From Draba incana (Eukaryota > Streptophyta > Magnoliopsida > Brassicales > Brassicaceae), in contig OY755213.1 in assembly GCA_963576765.1 (NCBI GenBank), forward strand, positions 31,078,222 to 31,142,221: a DNA stretch of 64,000 nucleotides. The letters run 5' to 3'. Position 1 is the first letter of the stretch. Every line of letters starts with the position of its first letter. A program made the position numbers and the translations under genes. Below are positions 52,260 through 64,000 of the stretch, piece by piece. The notes under the pieces were generated by a model. That model saw nothing but the letters and a program-made list of their open reading frames with translations, ran no database searches and had not been told where the DNA came from.

Positions 52260-55200
52260 TCAGGGCTTCCGTAAAGCAGAGCCTGCACCCATCACTACTG
52301 CCAAGACAAGGCCAAGACCGGCACCAAGTGAAGCGCCCACGGCTGCAGCTGACATCGACGATGACTTGGGCTGCGAGCCATCTACGCCACGGTCTTTGGC
52401 TAGTTCCACCAACAGTCTCTCTCTAGCAAGTTCCTGAAACATCGGAGCGACTTAGGCGTTATTACATTGACACCTTAACCACTGCATAAATAGGAAAGGT
52501 AGGAGGGACTTAATACGACCTGAAAGCAAGCTTCTTCTTGAGTTTGAAGGACGCGATGAACAAGCTGGCAAAGGGAATTCACACCTTCCACCGGGAAAAC
52601 AGTGTCTTTTCTCTGAAATGGCTTTTTGACAAGATCGAGTGGAGCGAATATCAACTTCTGAGCGCCTACTGGTCCTTCATTACCCGCATTCACAGCTGCC
52701 CAAGGCAATGATGAACTTCCAGAGCCAGAAATTACATAAGGGATAGAGTTTACTATTCCAGTTGTGCTTGGAGACGCTTGATACGCCTGAAGAACAGCTT
52801 CGATAATGGATTTCTGCTGATGTGCACTTACTGAGAACTTGTTTGTTATGGCGAGGACCCAAGGGATGCCAAGAGATTTAACCTCATCTAACAAAAGACC
52901 AAGTGCTGGTTGCTGCTGCAGTGTTGTTGCGTTCTGGTAACGTGGTATTCGGTGAGACAGATTGTGCACAAGAATAATTAAGTCAATCTTCTTACTTAGG
53001 TTACGTACTCCTTTCCATAGTTCCTCTCTAAACCGAGAAGCCTCTAATTGCAGCTCTTGCAGGTTTACGCCAACTGTGTCCGAGTAGCAAACACCACCAA
53101 CGATACATTCTTGAACATCGGATTGTATCTGCAGATTCTCCACATGAGTCATTGTACTTAGCATGCTTTGGCCTAGTATTGCTCGAAACAGAGAGGTTTT
53201 GCCGGCTCCCTCAAGCCCGAGTAATCGCACCCTTCGTGTTCTGACCTCAACCTCTTTAGCTACAGTAGTGAAATCGCTAGTGCAGAATATATACAAGTCC
53301 TCTAAGCCTTCGGGACGAACAAACTTGTCTTCTTGAAAAAATCCTAGATTGATTCCTTCCTTCAGCAAACCGGTGTTTGAATCAACAGAGGAGAACATAG
53401 GAACTAAAGGATCTTCAACTATCTGATTGCTTGGAGGTTTTTTCAGAGGACTCCCAATGGTCACCCTAATTTTCTGTAGCTCTGAGTGTTCTACATTATC
53501 TGAAGAATAAGCAGGTGTTGTAGGGAAGGATTCCACAGTAGTTGAGCACCTAAAGAGACATTTAACAACTGTCACACAAATTTGTCATTAATAAGAAAAG
53601 GAACAAATAAAAAGCGGTAACGGATTTTACCAATTGCCATTCACTTGTGCATGAACAAAAGAACACAAATGCAAGCCAAATCCAGTGATATCAACTTTTA
53701 GAGGTTCTGCATTCTTATCACCAGGAACGCCGTTCCAGCCAAGAGGAGTGATAGAAGTGGCGGTTCTTATGACCGGTGATTCAACGATGTGTCCAAGTTC
53801 TACACTACCACCAACAGCAAGTCCAAGCCACTGTTGTAGATGTGGAAACTGTTTCTGTTGATCCACTCCGAAAAATCCCTCAATATCCATGCAGAGGTCA
53901 TGTATTCTATAGCATGAAAAAACGCATGTCAGTGAAAAAGCATACCAAGATTAAGTCACCTGTTTACGCATGAGTCAAGGAGTAATCACTCTGGTGTAAG
54001 AGGAACTATCACCTCTGGAAGCGAGACCTATAGGATTTCATAGAATGTGACTGAAGACGTTCCCTCAGTTCAGTAATCACAGATCTGACCTGAAAATATC
54101 TTTGCCAGAAAAATGCAACCAAATAAGAGGACCTCAACCACAAGCTAAATATGAAGATAAGTGCGCCATGACAGTATCCGAATACACAAGGTCCTAGAGT
54201 TTGTTAGAGAACCCCAAAAGCAGAGCTACTTGATCTAGCAGGTCTTATATGTTTACAAGTTGGGATTAATAAAAACTTATTAACATATTTATAAGCAAAC
54301 GAAGCTCGTACCGATGTCAATTTAGAGTACTCTCCTTCTGAAAGTGCCTCCACAGATGCAGTTCCCAAGAGATATAGCTGTCATACGCAGAATAAACTTA
54401 CTAAGCTGTCCATAATTTTTTAAGGAACCACAATTCTACAGTATTCCTAAAGCTTATCATATTTGTGTATAAGTTATAAAATCTACCTCTCCAAAGGGAA
54501 CGTAAGAAGGTAAAGAAGGAACCCTGCCCCAACTATTTCCAAAGCCATTGGATGAATCGGTCTTTCCTTCACTTCTTCCACTAACTGTTTGTCCGTTTCC
54601 GGTATCTTGCAATGGCTTGAGAGATATACCATCCCTACCCTCTTCTATTTCGAGAGATTGTGCCCCAATAACTACGTCTTGAATAGGAGTAGATGACTCT
54701 GCAGGATCCAGTTTCTTTCCTCTATACCTATCCAGTTGTTTTCTAACAGCATCTAGGGGAACAAGTCTTGAAAGTCTCCAGAATGAGTTCTGAACAGGGC
54801 CAACACCAATGACTAACTGCTCGTGTTCTTCACCTTTTGTCTTTTCTGCCTGACCATTCTTTTTCGATAATGACAAATCTGTGGCTTCTGTCTCTCCAGC
54901 CATTGACATTCTTTGCTCGTTGTAGTGATGAAAATATGCAGGAGATAATATTCTAGGGACCAAATCTTCAGGTATACAGTAGCTCTTGAAAAAATGATGC
55001 CATCCTTTTTCATGTACGTAACTGCAAAACGATGGAAAAAATATAAGAATGCTCTTGCTAAGTCCAGCCGTATATTTAATTAGTACTCCAAAAACATACT
55101 CTCGCAATGCAGCATTCCCAACAGGAGGCTGGGAAAAGGTTATACATTTGACATGAATGTTTTCGTTTTCTTTCCTTGTAGAAGAGGCAGCAACAACTCT

Positions 55201-56596
55201 CAATATGGCAAGTGTAGCTAACGCAGCTACCTGCGTAGGTTAAAATACAAAACTCGGGAGTCATCAAAGAGAAGTCAGATGTAGACAATGAGCTACAAAT
55301 GTACAAAAATCTAAAGCAATCAGACTTACAGCTCCACCAAGTGAGTGTCCACATAATACAAGTTTTCGTTTCTTTTTCTGAGCAAGCCTATACAGTTCCA
55401 GAGCAGGTATTCCCTTAGCACGAGCCAAGAATCCCTACTTGTTAATGATAACTTTAGTGTACCAAAGAGACAACAAATAAAAAAGAAGTTTACTACAACG
55501 GCGCCACAAGCATACCCGATGAGCAGCTGGTTTGGGTTTCTGTCTACGGTTCTTAGCCTTTGAATCCACAGGATTTCTAAGACCCTCTCCATTATTCTTC
55601 TGTTGTTCACTTTGTATAGGTTCAGATGCTGCAACGCATTCATCCTCTGCTACATCATCGTGAAATATGTGACCTTGAAGTATATTTGCATCAGCCATGA
55701 TATCCCTAGAACGAATAAAATAACACATCTTTTACATCTGACCTATTTTGTTTTACAATGAATAGAAAACTCCAAGACTTACTTATATTGCTTAGTTCCA
55801 ACAAAGGACGCAAATAATGTATCACCTGCCTCAGCGAGTAAATACCTGCATTAATATATTTTCCTTGAGTTAATTTCATAAAAAGGAAGTTCAAAAATCT
55901 ATCCAACCACTAAGAGATGTAAAGCAACCTGTGAGGAACATGATCTGATGAAGGTTGAACTCTCTCCAACGATATAAATTGACCTCCGAAATCCGCTTTA
56001 AATTTGTTTACAGCTCGAACCATCTCACTTCCAGGTCTCTATCAAAATCAACAATGACATAAAAACTTCTCGAATCTAGCCACCTCTCATTACAAATTTT
56101 AAGTAATAAATCAATAACAGAGTAAAACATCAATTGTAAAATGTAGGAAACCATATTCAATTAAAGTTCTTGTATCCACCACCGTACACACACACACACA
56201 CAAATACTCCATTACACCTAAACCAATTTCTAACTAACTAAACTAACAAAACCTCTAAGTTAAAATCAGCACCTTTAAATCAACTCGTTAGGCTCTAAAT
56301 TGATTAACATTAAGTTAAAGGATTAATTTTACCTTATAAACACACTCGGAGAGTACCATGCAACAGAGTAAGTCCTGTAAATCTTCGACAGATTCGGATT
56401 TAAGAGCAAGACAAAGATCCTGAATTTGCTTTTTGCGTTTCTCATACTCTATTCGAATCTTAACCCTTGAATCGGCATCTTCTCCGTTCCATGGAGGCCA
56501 TCGAAACCTCCATTGAAGCGGACCCCATGAAACCCGTAAAAATCTCGCTCTCTGATCTCTGATCCACGATTCTACTCGGCTCTGTATCGACTCCAT
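52260..56596 (-). CDS. Class-3 lipase fused to a P-loop GTPase-like domain
   Basis: Twelve exons (56596-56333, 56038-55929, 55845-55783, 55705-55516, 55434-55330, 55230-55100, 55021-54487, 54377-54312, 54089-54013, 53906-53631, 53549-52520, 52433-52260) sum to 3,021 bases, 1,006 residues, with every junction GT-AG and in phase. The lipase part has the nucleophile elbow CGHSLGGA (Ser240) and the following TFSQPPVGN block. The C-terminal third has a P-loop, GLEGAGKTSL at 717-726, with LIILVHNLSHR and PWVLAITNKFS as further GTPase-like blocks. The protein ends in a small-residue hydrophobic segment (GASLGAGLGLVLAVVMGAGS), a possible membrane anchor. Orthologous by order to At3g07400. Its last exon is duplicated at 47240-47552. 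Confidence 0.93.
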
Positions 56597-57671
56597 TACT
56601 AGTAATGACTGTATTAATCAATCCCGATGCTCTAAAATCGAAACTCAAGAAGACAAGCGATAGGTTTGGAGCATTTGGCGTTTTGGCAAAACGCGTCTGG
56701 GTTTTTGTGGAAATGAGGGAATTGAAGGAGAAGAAGCAAAAGGAAGCGCCTTAAACGAGAGAGATTTAATGTTTATGTAACAGAGAGAGATGATGGTGAT
56801 GATGAGGAGTATCATCAAAAGGCATTTGCGCCTCCATATCGCTAAAATTGTTGAGAAACTGCATTTGTTTATTGGGCCGTATAAGTTTTGTATAGTATTG
56901 GGCTTTAAGCCCATATTTAGTAGAGTTGGTCCCGCGTTAAGACAAACGCAATACATTCTGTTGTTTGTTTCCTTGTATTTTTAAATTATGTTTGTCTTGT
57001 TATAGCTAGTTGGTTTTAGAAACATAGTGCAGCACTTCAGCCACAAGTTTGGACAACTACCAGCTAAATATATTTTGACACAATTAAATTTTTATATTTG
57101 TGGAAAATGATTGAAACTACAAACGCTAAAATTTATATGTTGAAGTGTTGAACCGATGGAAAAAAATCCGAATTTCGTTTTCGAAATGATAACATTGTCA
57201 TGTAAGTATATTGAACCACGAACAGCAAAACGAATACTGAATTATTAGAAAAAAAAATGAAAACCGTTTTATCACTTCTTGTTGTTGTTCATTGCAGATA
57301 CCAGCAAATGTAATGTAACATGAGAACGGTAATATACACCAAAAACTCAATTTCTGGTGATGGTTTGGTTTTGTCTATTAATTTCATTTTCAAATTGAAG
57401 AAAATGATAAATTAAAATTAAAATGTATGAAAATATTGTTAGGCGCAGTAGTTTAAAAGCAGATAAGAAGATGATAATAGTAATGGTCCTAGCACCATAC
57501 AATCCAATAACTCTGAACAATGTGGAGAAAATGAAGTGAAAATACAACAAACCAAAGTAAATGACACTAAGACTAAAAAAGGTAAAAAGTATGGGCCTCC
57601 ATTATTGTGCAATAACAAAAAAAAAAAAAGTGAATGGAGAGAGAAGAAAGAGAAGAAGCTCACAATCATAT
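56597..57671. other. Intergenic between lipase and AIR12
   Basis: Lipase promoter and leader on one side, AIR12 3' flank on the other. Short frames here are not supported. Confidence 0.5.
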
Positions 57672-58433
57672 TCAGAAAATAAAAATACTACCCAACAAAA
57701 CCAAAATTCCCAAATTAACCCCAAAATTTACATTCGTCGTCATCGACCCCGCGTTCCCCGGACTTCCCGGCGTTCCAGCCTCTCCCGGAGTCGAGCCACC
57801 ACCACCGGTACTCGGCGACGGAGCAGATCCCGGAGACGAACCCGGAGCATCTGCGCCGGCTAATCTCAAAACAGCCATCGATTTCAAATTAGTATTCGGT
57901 GCAAAAGGATGCACACCGGGACGACCATTAGTCACATTCCCACCGATCTGCCACACCTGATTCACACTATCCGCTCCCGCCGGAACTTTCACCGACGTGA
58001 AAATCGCGATTCTGTTACCTCTCATGGCTTCGACTTTTAGATCCCAAAAATCAAACGCAAGTTTACCTTCGACGAGAGAACTATAGCTACTGATATTGTA
58101 CGTCTTCACAACCGCAGATGAACCAGATCTGTAAGCTAAGAACGCCTGTGAACCAGCCATTCCGGTCGCCGTTGGATTAATAGCCCAAGAGACCCAACCG
58201 TTGGATTGAGATTGTGTACCGACGAAAGCGACTGTGAGAGATGAGTTTGATGCATTGTAAGAGTAATGGAGGTAGGAATCTAGTACGTGAAGGTCTAGGC
58301 AATTCTCGAACGGTGTTTTAGCGGTGGATTGTACGTTTTGAGTTTTGCAGGTTTGTGAAATGGACGGTGAGATTAGAGAGATGAAGCAAGCAACGGCTAA
58401 GATGAGAAGAAGAGAGGACGAAGAAGAAGCCAT
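57672..58433 (-). CDS. AIR12: GPI-anchored apoplastic cytochrome b AIR12
   Basis: An intronless 253-codon gene. Signal peptide to about residue 26 (ends SPSISQ), then a DOMON domain with FENCLDLHVLDSYLHYSYNA and NGWVSWAINPTATGMAGSQA. The family's axial haem ligands are a methionine and a histidine; GMAG and GVHPF are the likely positions. A Pro/Gly/Ser-rich linker and a hydrophobic C-terminus (VNLGILVLLGSIFIF) follow, a GPI-attachment signal. AIR12 is a plasma-membrane-associated extracellular b-type cytochrome, auxin-induced in Arabidopsis root cultures, reduced by ascorbate or superoxide. Orthologous by order to At3g07390. Intact. Confidence 0.93.
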   Translation of the reverse strand: MASSSSSLLLILAVACFISLISPSISQTCKTQNVQSTAKTPFENCLDLHVLDSYLHYSYNASNSSLTVAFVGTQSQSNGWVSWAINPTATGMAGSQAFLAYRSGSSAVVKTYNISSYSSLVEGKLAFDFWDLKVEAMRGNRIAIFTSVKVPAGADSVNQVWQIGGNVTNGRPGVHPFAPNTNLKSMAVLRLAGADAPGSSPGSAPSPSTGGGGSTPGEAGTPGSPGNAGSMTTNVNFGVNLGILVLLGSIFIF

Positions 58434-58484
58434 TGTTAAGTGGTGTGTGGTGTTTGATAAGAGTTAATGGGGATATGTGTGGTT

Positions 58485-58495
58485 GTTTATATAAG
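58485..58495 (-). promoter_or_regulatory. TATA box of AIR12
   Basis: The minus strand reads CTTATATAAAC about 55 bp upstream of the AIR12 ATG (58433), implying a short leader. Confidence 0.6.
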
Positions 58496-58559
58496 ACGGT
58501 GAGATCCTGGAGAGTGATTCAGTGAATCGGTTCTACGGTGAGGGAATTATGGGAGGTGT

Positions 58560-61500
58560 TGAGATGATGACACGTGTTGAGTTGACCGATAGATAAGAAA
58601 TGTGAATTCGATGAAAGAAAAAAAGTCGGAGGAATTTGGGTAGAGCATGTGGACAGTGCGTGTTCTTATGGAAGTTGACTGCAAGTGGCGTTCTCTGATA
58701 CTTTTCTTTTTACTTTTATTTTTGTCAACTTATTTTCCTTTTTTCAAATTCGTTGAACTATATTTTTCTTTTGTTTACATGCATGACTTTTTTACTTTAG
58801 CTTCGTTGCAAAATCCGAAAATGCATCTCTCATATATAAAATACGCAGATTCTAGTTTTGAAAGAAGTTAGGTTATAAATATGAATTATATAAGACCGAA
58901 ATAACAAAAGTTGGGCAAATGTGAGATATGAAATGAGAATGGAAAATTTTAAAAAGAGACAAATGTTATGTTAGTTACGACTTACGATTCAATATCGAAT
59001 TTGAAAAGGAATACAAGTGTAGGGACGAAAATTTTGATTTTTTTCATAACGACAATGTCGATAACGTTGAACAAAGGGTAATATGGGATTTTTATTCAAG
59101 GCTGTTTCATGTGAATTGGAAATAAGCCAAAACAATTAATTTCTTTGATATTTTTGTGTTCTTGCTTTTCTTTTCTCACCTAGTTGTCGGGCAGCTTTGA
59201 ATATATACCAATGCCCGTCTCCCTCAATTACTCGTTTTATATAATATGATTTTTTTCTGTTCATTTTACTCAAGAATCAATTTTTTTTTTGCAAATTAGG
59301 CCTATAGACCACATGATGAACTAATTGTCAATACTAAATTTCTGCAAAATGTTCCCGATACTCTCTTTACTTTAATAACCATAGGTGAAAAGTCGATGTT
59401 CTTTTCGTGGAAATGGTCCTCACTTATTTTCCGATATTTCATGAGGTGTATAGACAAAAGATGGGGACGAAGACATAAAAAAGGCTGCTTACATAAGCAT
59501 TATTGCATACGTGACGTATACACAGTCCCTATGTGTTTCTTGTTCACGGGGTTTGTGGAAAATATAATACTCTCTTCCTATTTATAGCTTTTTCTTATAT
59601 AAATATTTTATCTATCAAAGGAGCTATAAACTAAAATTTGTGTATTTTATGTTTAGATGGTCAAATACTTTAATGTATATGAAGTGCTATAAGAATATAT
59701 TACAAATTTAGAATACATCGGCCTGATAAACAGGCATAGAACATGTTCGAATATTTCTGCCGATAAACAGGCACAGAGCATAAGTTTTAAAAACAAAAAA
59801 AAACAGGCATAGAACATGTTATTTCTGCCCCAAGTCCAATAATCATGGTCCTGAAAAAAAAAATTAAAGAAAATAATATTTTGTCAACTATTGTGTCTCT
59901 TTTCTTTTTCATGATTTTAATTACTCCAAGAATTTAGTTTACATCAGACTTTTCAAAAATGTTGAACGTTAAACATTTTGCGTTACATTTATAACAAAAC
60001 AAAAAGAAAACAACATTTTTATTACAGAACACAACACACAACCATCTTTGACCCAAAATAAACAACCAACACCTAATTCTAACAGAAGTACTGTTCACGG
60101 AATATCATACAAATAAAAAGAGAGTAAAGACGTCAGATAAAGAAAAGCATCCGAAGAAATGGGAAGAAAATTGGTTCAAAAAGGGTTAGAAGATTTTGCA
60201 CACGCTTGAGTCCTTAATTTGTTTTGTAGTAACGTCATTAGTCTTTAATCATGGCTTTTTTTTTGTCAACTTAATCATGGCTACCCACTAAAAATATATA
60301 TGGATTAATTTAAGTGCTCATCACATTTGCATCAATAACTAATATTTGAATCCTCACTACTTTTATGCGCGAGCCTCGCTATTTCCATGCATGTTGATAT
60401 GTTATATTTCGTGTTCCTTGCTTTGGAAACTTTGACATTTACTAAAATTATATCCTTTTCAATATCATCTCATAATCTAAATAATTCTCCATGACAAAAA
60501 AATGTAGGATATATTAGCGATACAACATTACGGCTGGGTTACGGTGTATACTTCGGGCCTTGCAAAGTTTACGAGACCTTCGAATTTTTCATGTTATGAT
60601 TGGGTGGACTCTCAAGCAGTGGTGAGAGCTCTGGACAAACCAACATAATGGCTACGGTATAGGTCATTATTACAACAAATCTTGGCCTTGCAATTCTCAT
60701 TTGCCTCATGCTCTTTTGAATAAGAGTCAGTCTCGGCTAATTATGTGGCAAGAGAAATTTCAAAGAGTGTCACTAGAGATGGTAGGTTCAACTCATACCT
60801 TGCCTTTGGGGGTCCGTCTTGGCTTCAGAACCGGTTGCGTTGAAAAGCTATATATTAACACTTTTCTTCCTTTTTCCTAGGAGGTGGTGTTTTAGTTTTT
60901 ACTTGGTTTATTTTGATGAACTTTGATATTAGCGATACAATAACTCAGCTAATTGAATACCAAATACGGATAATTATGAAAATAACCCCCTAAAAATTAA
61001 AAATTTTAAAATAGACCATATCTTTAATAATTAAAGAAATAGACAAAATTTTATAAAACTAGTCCTCCTTTGAATAAACACAAAAACAAATAAATAATCT
61101 TTTAAATAAACATAAACATAAACAAACAATATCTAAACACCCAAGAGTGAAAAAGGTTATATACGTAAAACTCAAGACAGAGCATAAAGCCAAGCTAATC
61201 CTCACCTTGAGCAACACAATAAATCCGATTTAGAACATATGTCGTTACTTTCTAAACAAGACATCGAAGCCACACCGAAGAACCTCCCACCACATATGAT
61301 TGGGATCAATCGTCACGTATGACACTATTCTCAAACTCAATTGCTCCTTGATTTGTTAATGAATCCTCTATCTCCACCCTTCAATCCATCCGATTGTTAA
61401 AGTCTCCCAAACAAACATTTTGATCCTGGAAATTGACTTACTATCCTAACAACCATTTTTAGAAAATGTATGTGACTATTTGATTTAGTTTTCCAAATTT

Positions 61501-62390
61501 GCAATCAATGTTTCATATTGGTTGATGTATAGTTGTTTACTTGTTTTAAAAGTATTAAGTTAGTAAATAATTTCAAAACGGCTTCACAGTTGTTAGTTGT
61601 TACCCATTAAAGATTATTTTTTTATAATTTTTTTAAAACTGGCCTATTCTTTTAATTTCCTATAATATTTTGTCTATTTCTTTAATTCTCCCGAAATATA
61701 CCAGCCTTGTTTTAACTTCGAGATTCGAATGCGGAGAAAATGATATTTTACTTGCTCTGGTATTCTACCCAAAGAGATGTACGGAGTATAAAATTTAATT
61801 GAATTCAAAAGTTTATAGTAGAGCAGATTAATAATATTTGCATATACCGTATGTAACAATCGATCTTTTAATAAAGGGAAAAACAGCGGGGATTACAAAA
61901 TAAATGGAAGTGTTTATTACAAAGTAAATGAAGTATATACTTACAATTTTTGGATAATCGAGGACGGCTGACATGAAGCATACACAGATTCTCTCAACAT
62001 CAATCATGAAATTATAGCTAGGTCAACAACTATCACCATTGATGACCTTAATTAACTTACATTACTTTAGATTTGGACCACCTCATCCCAATTTCAATTC
62101 TAATGGGCTTTGGGCCCCGTCAGTATCTTCCATATGGGTTCAAGAATTTTGTTATCCATAATCCAAAGAGCTTGAGCTACTTATGATGCATAATCGGTAT
62201 GTTTTTTTTTTTTTTTGAAATTTATAATCGGTATGTTTAAACATCTATATTCGTAATACTAAATTTATCATTGCTGTTAAGTACTCTCACTTATTGATAA
62301 GTAATACTAATATAGTATCATTTAATTTTGTGATTCAATTTAAGTGATTCAATTTAACATTTATTTTGTAGTGTGGTGTACACATTCAGG
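58560..62390. other. Gene-poor AT-rich region
   Basis: Nothing protein-coding is supported over nearly 4 kb. Near 59720-59815 the phrase aacaggcatagaacatgtt recurs two to three times. Between about 60965 and 61700 an inverted repeat pairs aattaaagaaatagacaaaa (61031) with its reverse complement near 61665, possibly the ends of a decayed Mutator-like element. Around 60540-60890 the DNA has GC-richer, once-coding character, but I cannot identify it. Confidence 0.4.
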
Positions 62391-62394
62391 ATTT

Positions 62395-62512
62395 CTTGTG
62401 GCGAGATTGCGCATAATGTATGGACGAAGAAGAGGAAGGAGATTGTTGTTCGTGCTTCTCAATTGGATGTTGTTGTTACCAATACATTAGCTAGGTTGCT
62501 AAGCCAAAAATA
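62395..62512 (+). pseudogene. Ribosomal protein eL32 C-terminal fragment
   Basis: The frame reads CGEIAHNVWTKKRKEIVV, then RASQLDVVVTNTLARLLSQK and a stop. This is the highly conserved end of large-subunit protein eL32, with several substitutions at usually invariant positions (for example Trp for Ser after NV) and the last acidic residues missing. The preceding two thirds of the gene are absent. A DNA fragment or old retrocopy tail. Confidence 0.8.
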
Positions 62513-62639
62513 ATTAAATAGAATTCTTTGTTTCAAAGTCTCTTCTTCACCTTTTATGATGTTCCAAGACTTGAATATATTTTGGCTCAAAATGTCTTAT
62601 GTTAACGATTTTGACCTTTTTCCATTGGGCTTTACCATA

Positions 62640-62945
62640 ACTTTTCTATCGGATGATCTGGTCGGCTTTGGTAGAAATACACCGAAATGCTACATAGTGG
62701 ATATTTCCCCGAAGGTCCACACTGCCTAAGCCGACTTTGGAATACCTTCCGACTAATGTCAGAGGGTAGTCAGGCCGCCTGCATTCTAATTACCAGGTAA
62801 ACTAATTAAGCGAGGTCCAATTGACATATTTCCCACAAAATGCTGTTAACAGCGAGGGAGAGAGATCGAACCCAGGATATGGGAGTTACACCCTTTCACC
62901 CAAGCCTATCTACCACTGGCCCACCACCTTACGGGCAAAAAGTTA
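62640..62945 (-). mobile_element. tRNA-derived SINE
   Basis: On the minus strand the 5' part reads ggtggtgggccagtggtaga, with an A-box-like TGGTAGATAGGCTTGG, then ggttcgatctctc, a perfect B-box core GGTTCGA. An unrelated body runs down to about 62640. This layout (pol III promoter head, non-tRNA body) is that of a plant SINE. The 3' tail and target duplication are not clear. Confidence 0.65.
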
Positions 62946-63446
62946 AAAAGTTGCTTTAGCACAACTTCTGAGATACGTTTAGCCTTTTTCGTTACTAATG
63001 CTAATGTGCTAATCCTAATCAGCAGGCTGATTTTTCTGTTTAATTATCAAAATGCGAAGTAGTATTACTTTACGATGGGATATTGTAATCTTATTTGTTT
63101 TTATTTGGATTTTCCCCCAACTTGGTGATATGGGAAGACTTCACTAAATAGTTTTGACCCAATGATCCATGGTCAACTAATGAGTTAAACCAATTAAAGA
63201 AGCTGACCCGGAATTTGCACCAAGTCTAATCGGGCTGACCCGGGATAGAGTCGTCTATTTTTCAATAACCGATCCTTTCAAAAGTTTCCAGTAACTTTGG
63301 CTTTTCGTCTCTCCTTCCTCGAGAGATCATTCGCTGCTACTTCTTCGTCGGTAACACTCCCGGAGATTCTGCACACGCGTCGCCGGAGGAATTTAGAGCG
63401 GAAATAGGAAAGGAGATTCGATTCGTTTCAATCGGTGTGGCTTGGA

Positions 63447-64000
63447 ATGGTGACAGGCGCGGTCTCCACCATGGCGGCAAATCAAGCCGAGAGGTTAAAG
63501 GAAGACGGTAACACTTGCTTTAAGAAAGAACGATTTGGTGCAGCCATTGATGCTTATACCGAGGTTCGTGATTCTCACTTTCCCTCTCTCGTTTCATAGT
63601 TAGGGTTTTGTTTTTTGGGCGTATGACCTAGGATCCATGGAGGAATAAACCTTTGGATATAATCTCGAAATTGGGCAATTCATATGTAATCGAATCATAA
63701 TTTCATCGAATTGGGTTTACTCGGAATGTATTCGAGCATTGAATGTTTATACTGTAGTTGGAATTTAGGAATTTGTGTTTATTGATAACTTATTGTTCAT
63801 CTGGTTTCTCCTGATTGTATAATCATCTATGTGTTAATTTATAGGCGATAACCTTGTCTCCAAAGGTTCCTGTGTATTGGACTAATCGAGCTCTTTGCCA
63901 CATGAAGCGAAAGTATGTATGTTCTTGCAAATAAATTTATACTTTTGATCAGTTTCTTATGCCTAAATAGTGTGTTTGTTCATATTGATGTTTATGTTTA
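63447..64000 (+). CDS. CHIP: CHIP-type TPR/U-box E3 ligase, 5' part
   Basis: The gene continues past the window. Exon 1 (63447-63563, 39 codons) starts MVTGAVSTMAANQAERLKED and reaches ERFGAAIDAYTE. Exon 2 (63845-63912) reads AITLSPKVPVYWTNRALCHM and ends in a GT donor. Together they form the first tetratricopeptide repeat and part of the second, the HSP70/HSP90-binding domain of CHIP. The U-box would lie downstream. CHIP links chaperones to ubiquitination. Arabidopsis At3g07370 occupies this position next to AIR12. The first ATG is used; a second in-frame ATG follows nine codons later. Confidence 0.88.

Noticed and set aside
59396..59587. A 63-codon basic frame (MFFSWKWSSLIFRYF...)
   Set aside because: Isolated in AT-rich DNA, without promoter features or known similarity.
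60540..60890. LINE RNase H tail
   Set aside because: The stretch has a once-coding feel, but I could not align it to any catalytic block in any frame.
62825..62945. A tRNA gene on the minus strand
   Set aside because: The B box is perfect, but the sequence runs on into a SINE body and lacks a tRNA 3' end.

Overview
This window is plant nuclear DNA from a Brassicaceae species close to Arabidopsis. The genes have short GT-AG introns, the intergenic DNA is AT-rich, and plant transposon families (CACTA, hAT, copia, TRIM, Athila-like gypsy, SINE, LINE) are common. From about 17.8 kb to the right end, I recognise from memory the same gene order as Arabidopsis thaliana chromosome 3 around At3g07480 to At3g07370: complex I ferredoxin C1-FDX, two DUF538 genes, a lipid-transfer-like protein, YLMG1, asparaginyl-tRNA synthetase NS2, RABA5b, a class-3 lipase, AIR12 and CHIP. 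The locus numbers are recollection, not a search result.

Layout. 1-8 kb: a small gene whose exon is split by a solo LTR, a 728-bp hAT-type element with a clean 8-bp target duplication, a truncated CACTA transposon, and a decayed F-box gene. 8.0-11.0 kb: a chimeric retroelement whose LTRs lie in inverted orientation and enclose rearranged copia pol segments; it still has TG...CA ends and a 5-bp target duplication. 11.3-12.9 kb: an intact class III peroxidase gene with a perfect 118-bp inverted repeat in intron 1. 13-17.8 kb: SINE, LINE and F-box fragments. 17.8-33 kb: C1-FDX, then a transposon-rich block with a solo LTR carrying a GC-rich tandem array, a complete 4.4-kb non-autonomous Athila-like element (ATATA target duplication), and scattered pieces of a FRIGIDA-like gene and of the C1-FDX 3' end. 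33-47 kb: mostly intact genes (DUF538 pair, LTP, YLMG, NS2, RABA5b) with one 1.5-kb dispersed segmental duplication. 47.2-52.5 kb: an inserted block with an INTS9-like fragment and a full-length, intron-containing tryptophanyl-tRNA synthetase pseudogene, flanked by a roughly 310-bp direct duplication of the lipase 3' end. 52.3-64 kb: lipase, AIR12, a 5-kb gene-poor stretch with an eL32 remnant and a SINE, and the start of CHIP.

The genes do not form an operon or a shared pathway; they are independent nuclear genes for mitochondrial respiration (C1-FDX), plastid membranes (YLMG), the endomembrane system (RABA5b), the apoplast and plasma membrane (peroxidase, LTP, AIR12) and protein quality control (CHIP). 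The observations most worth following up are the inverted-LTR chimera, the NS2 protein lacking both signature class II synthetase arginines, the perfect hairpin in the peroxidase intron, and the insertion flanked by a long target duplication between RABA5b and the lipase.
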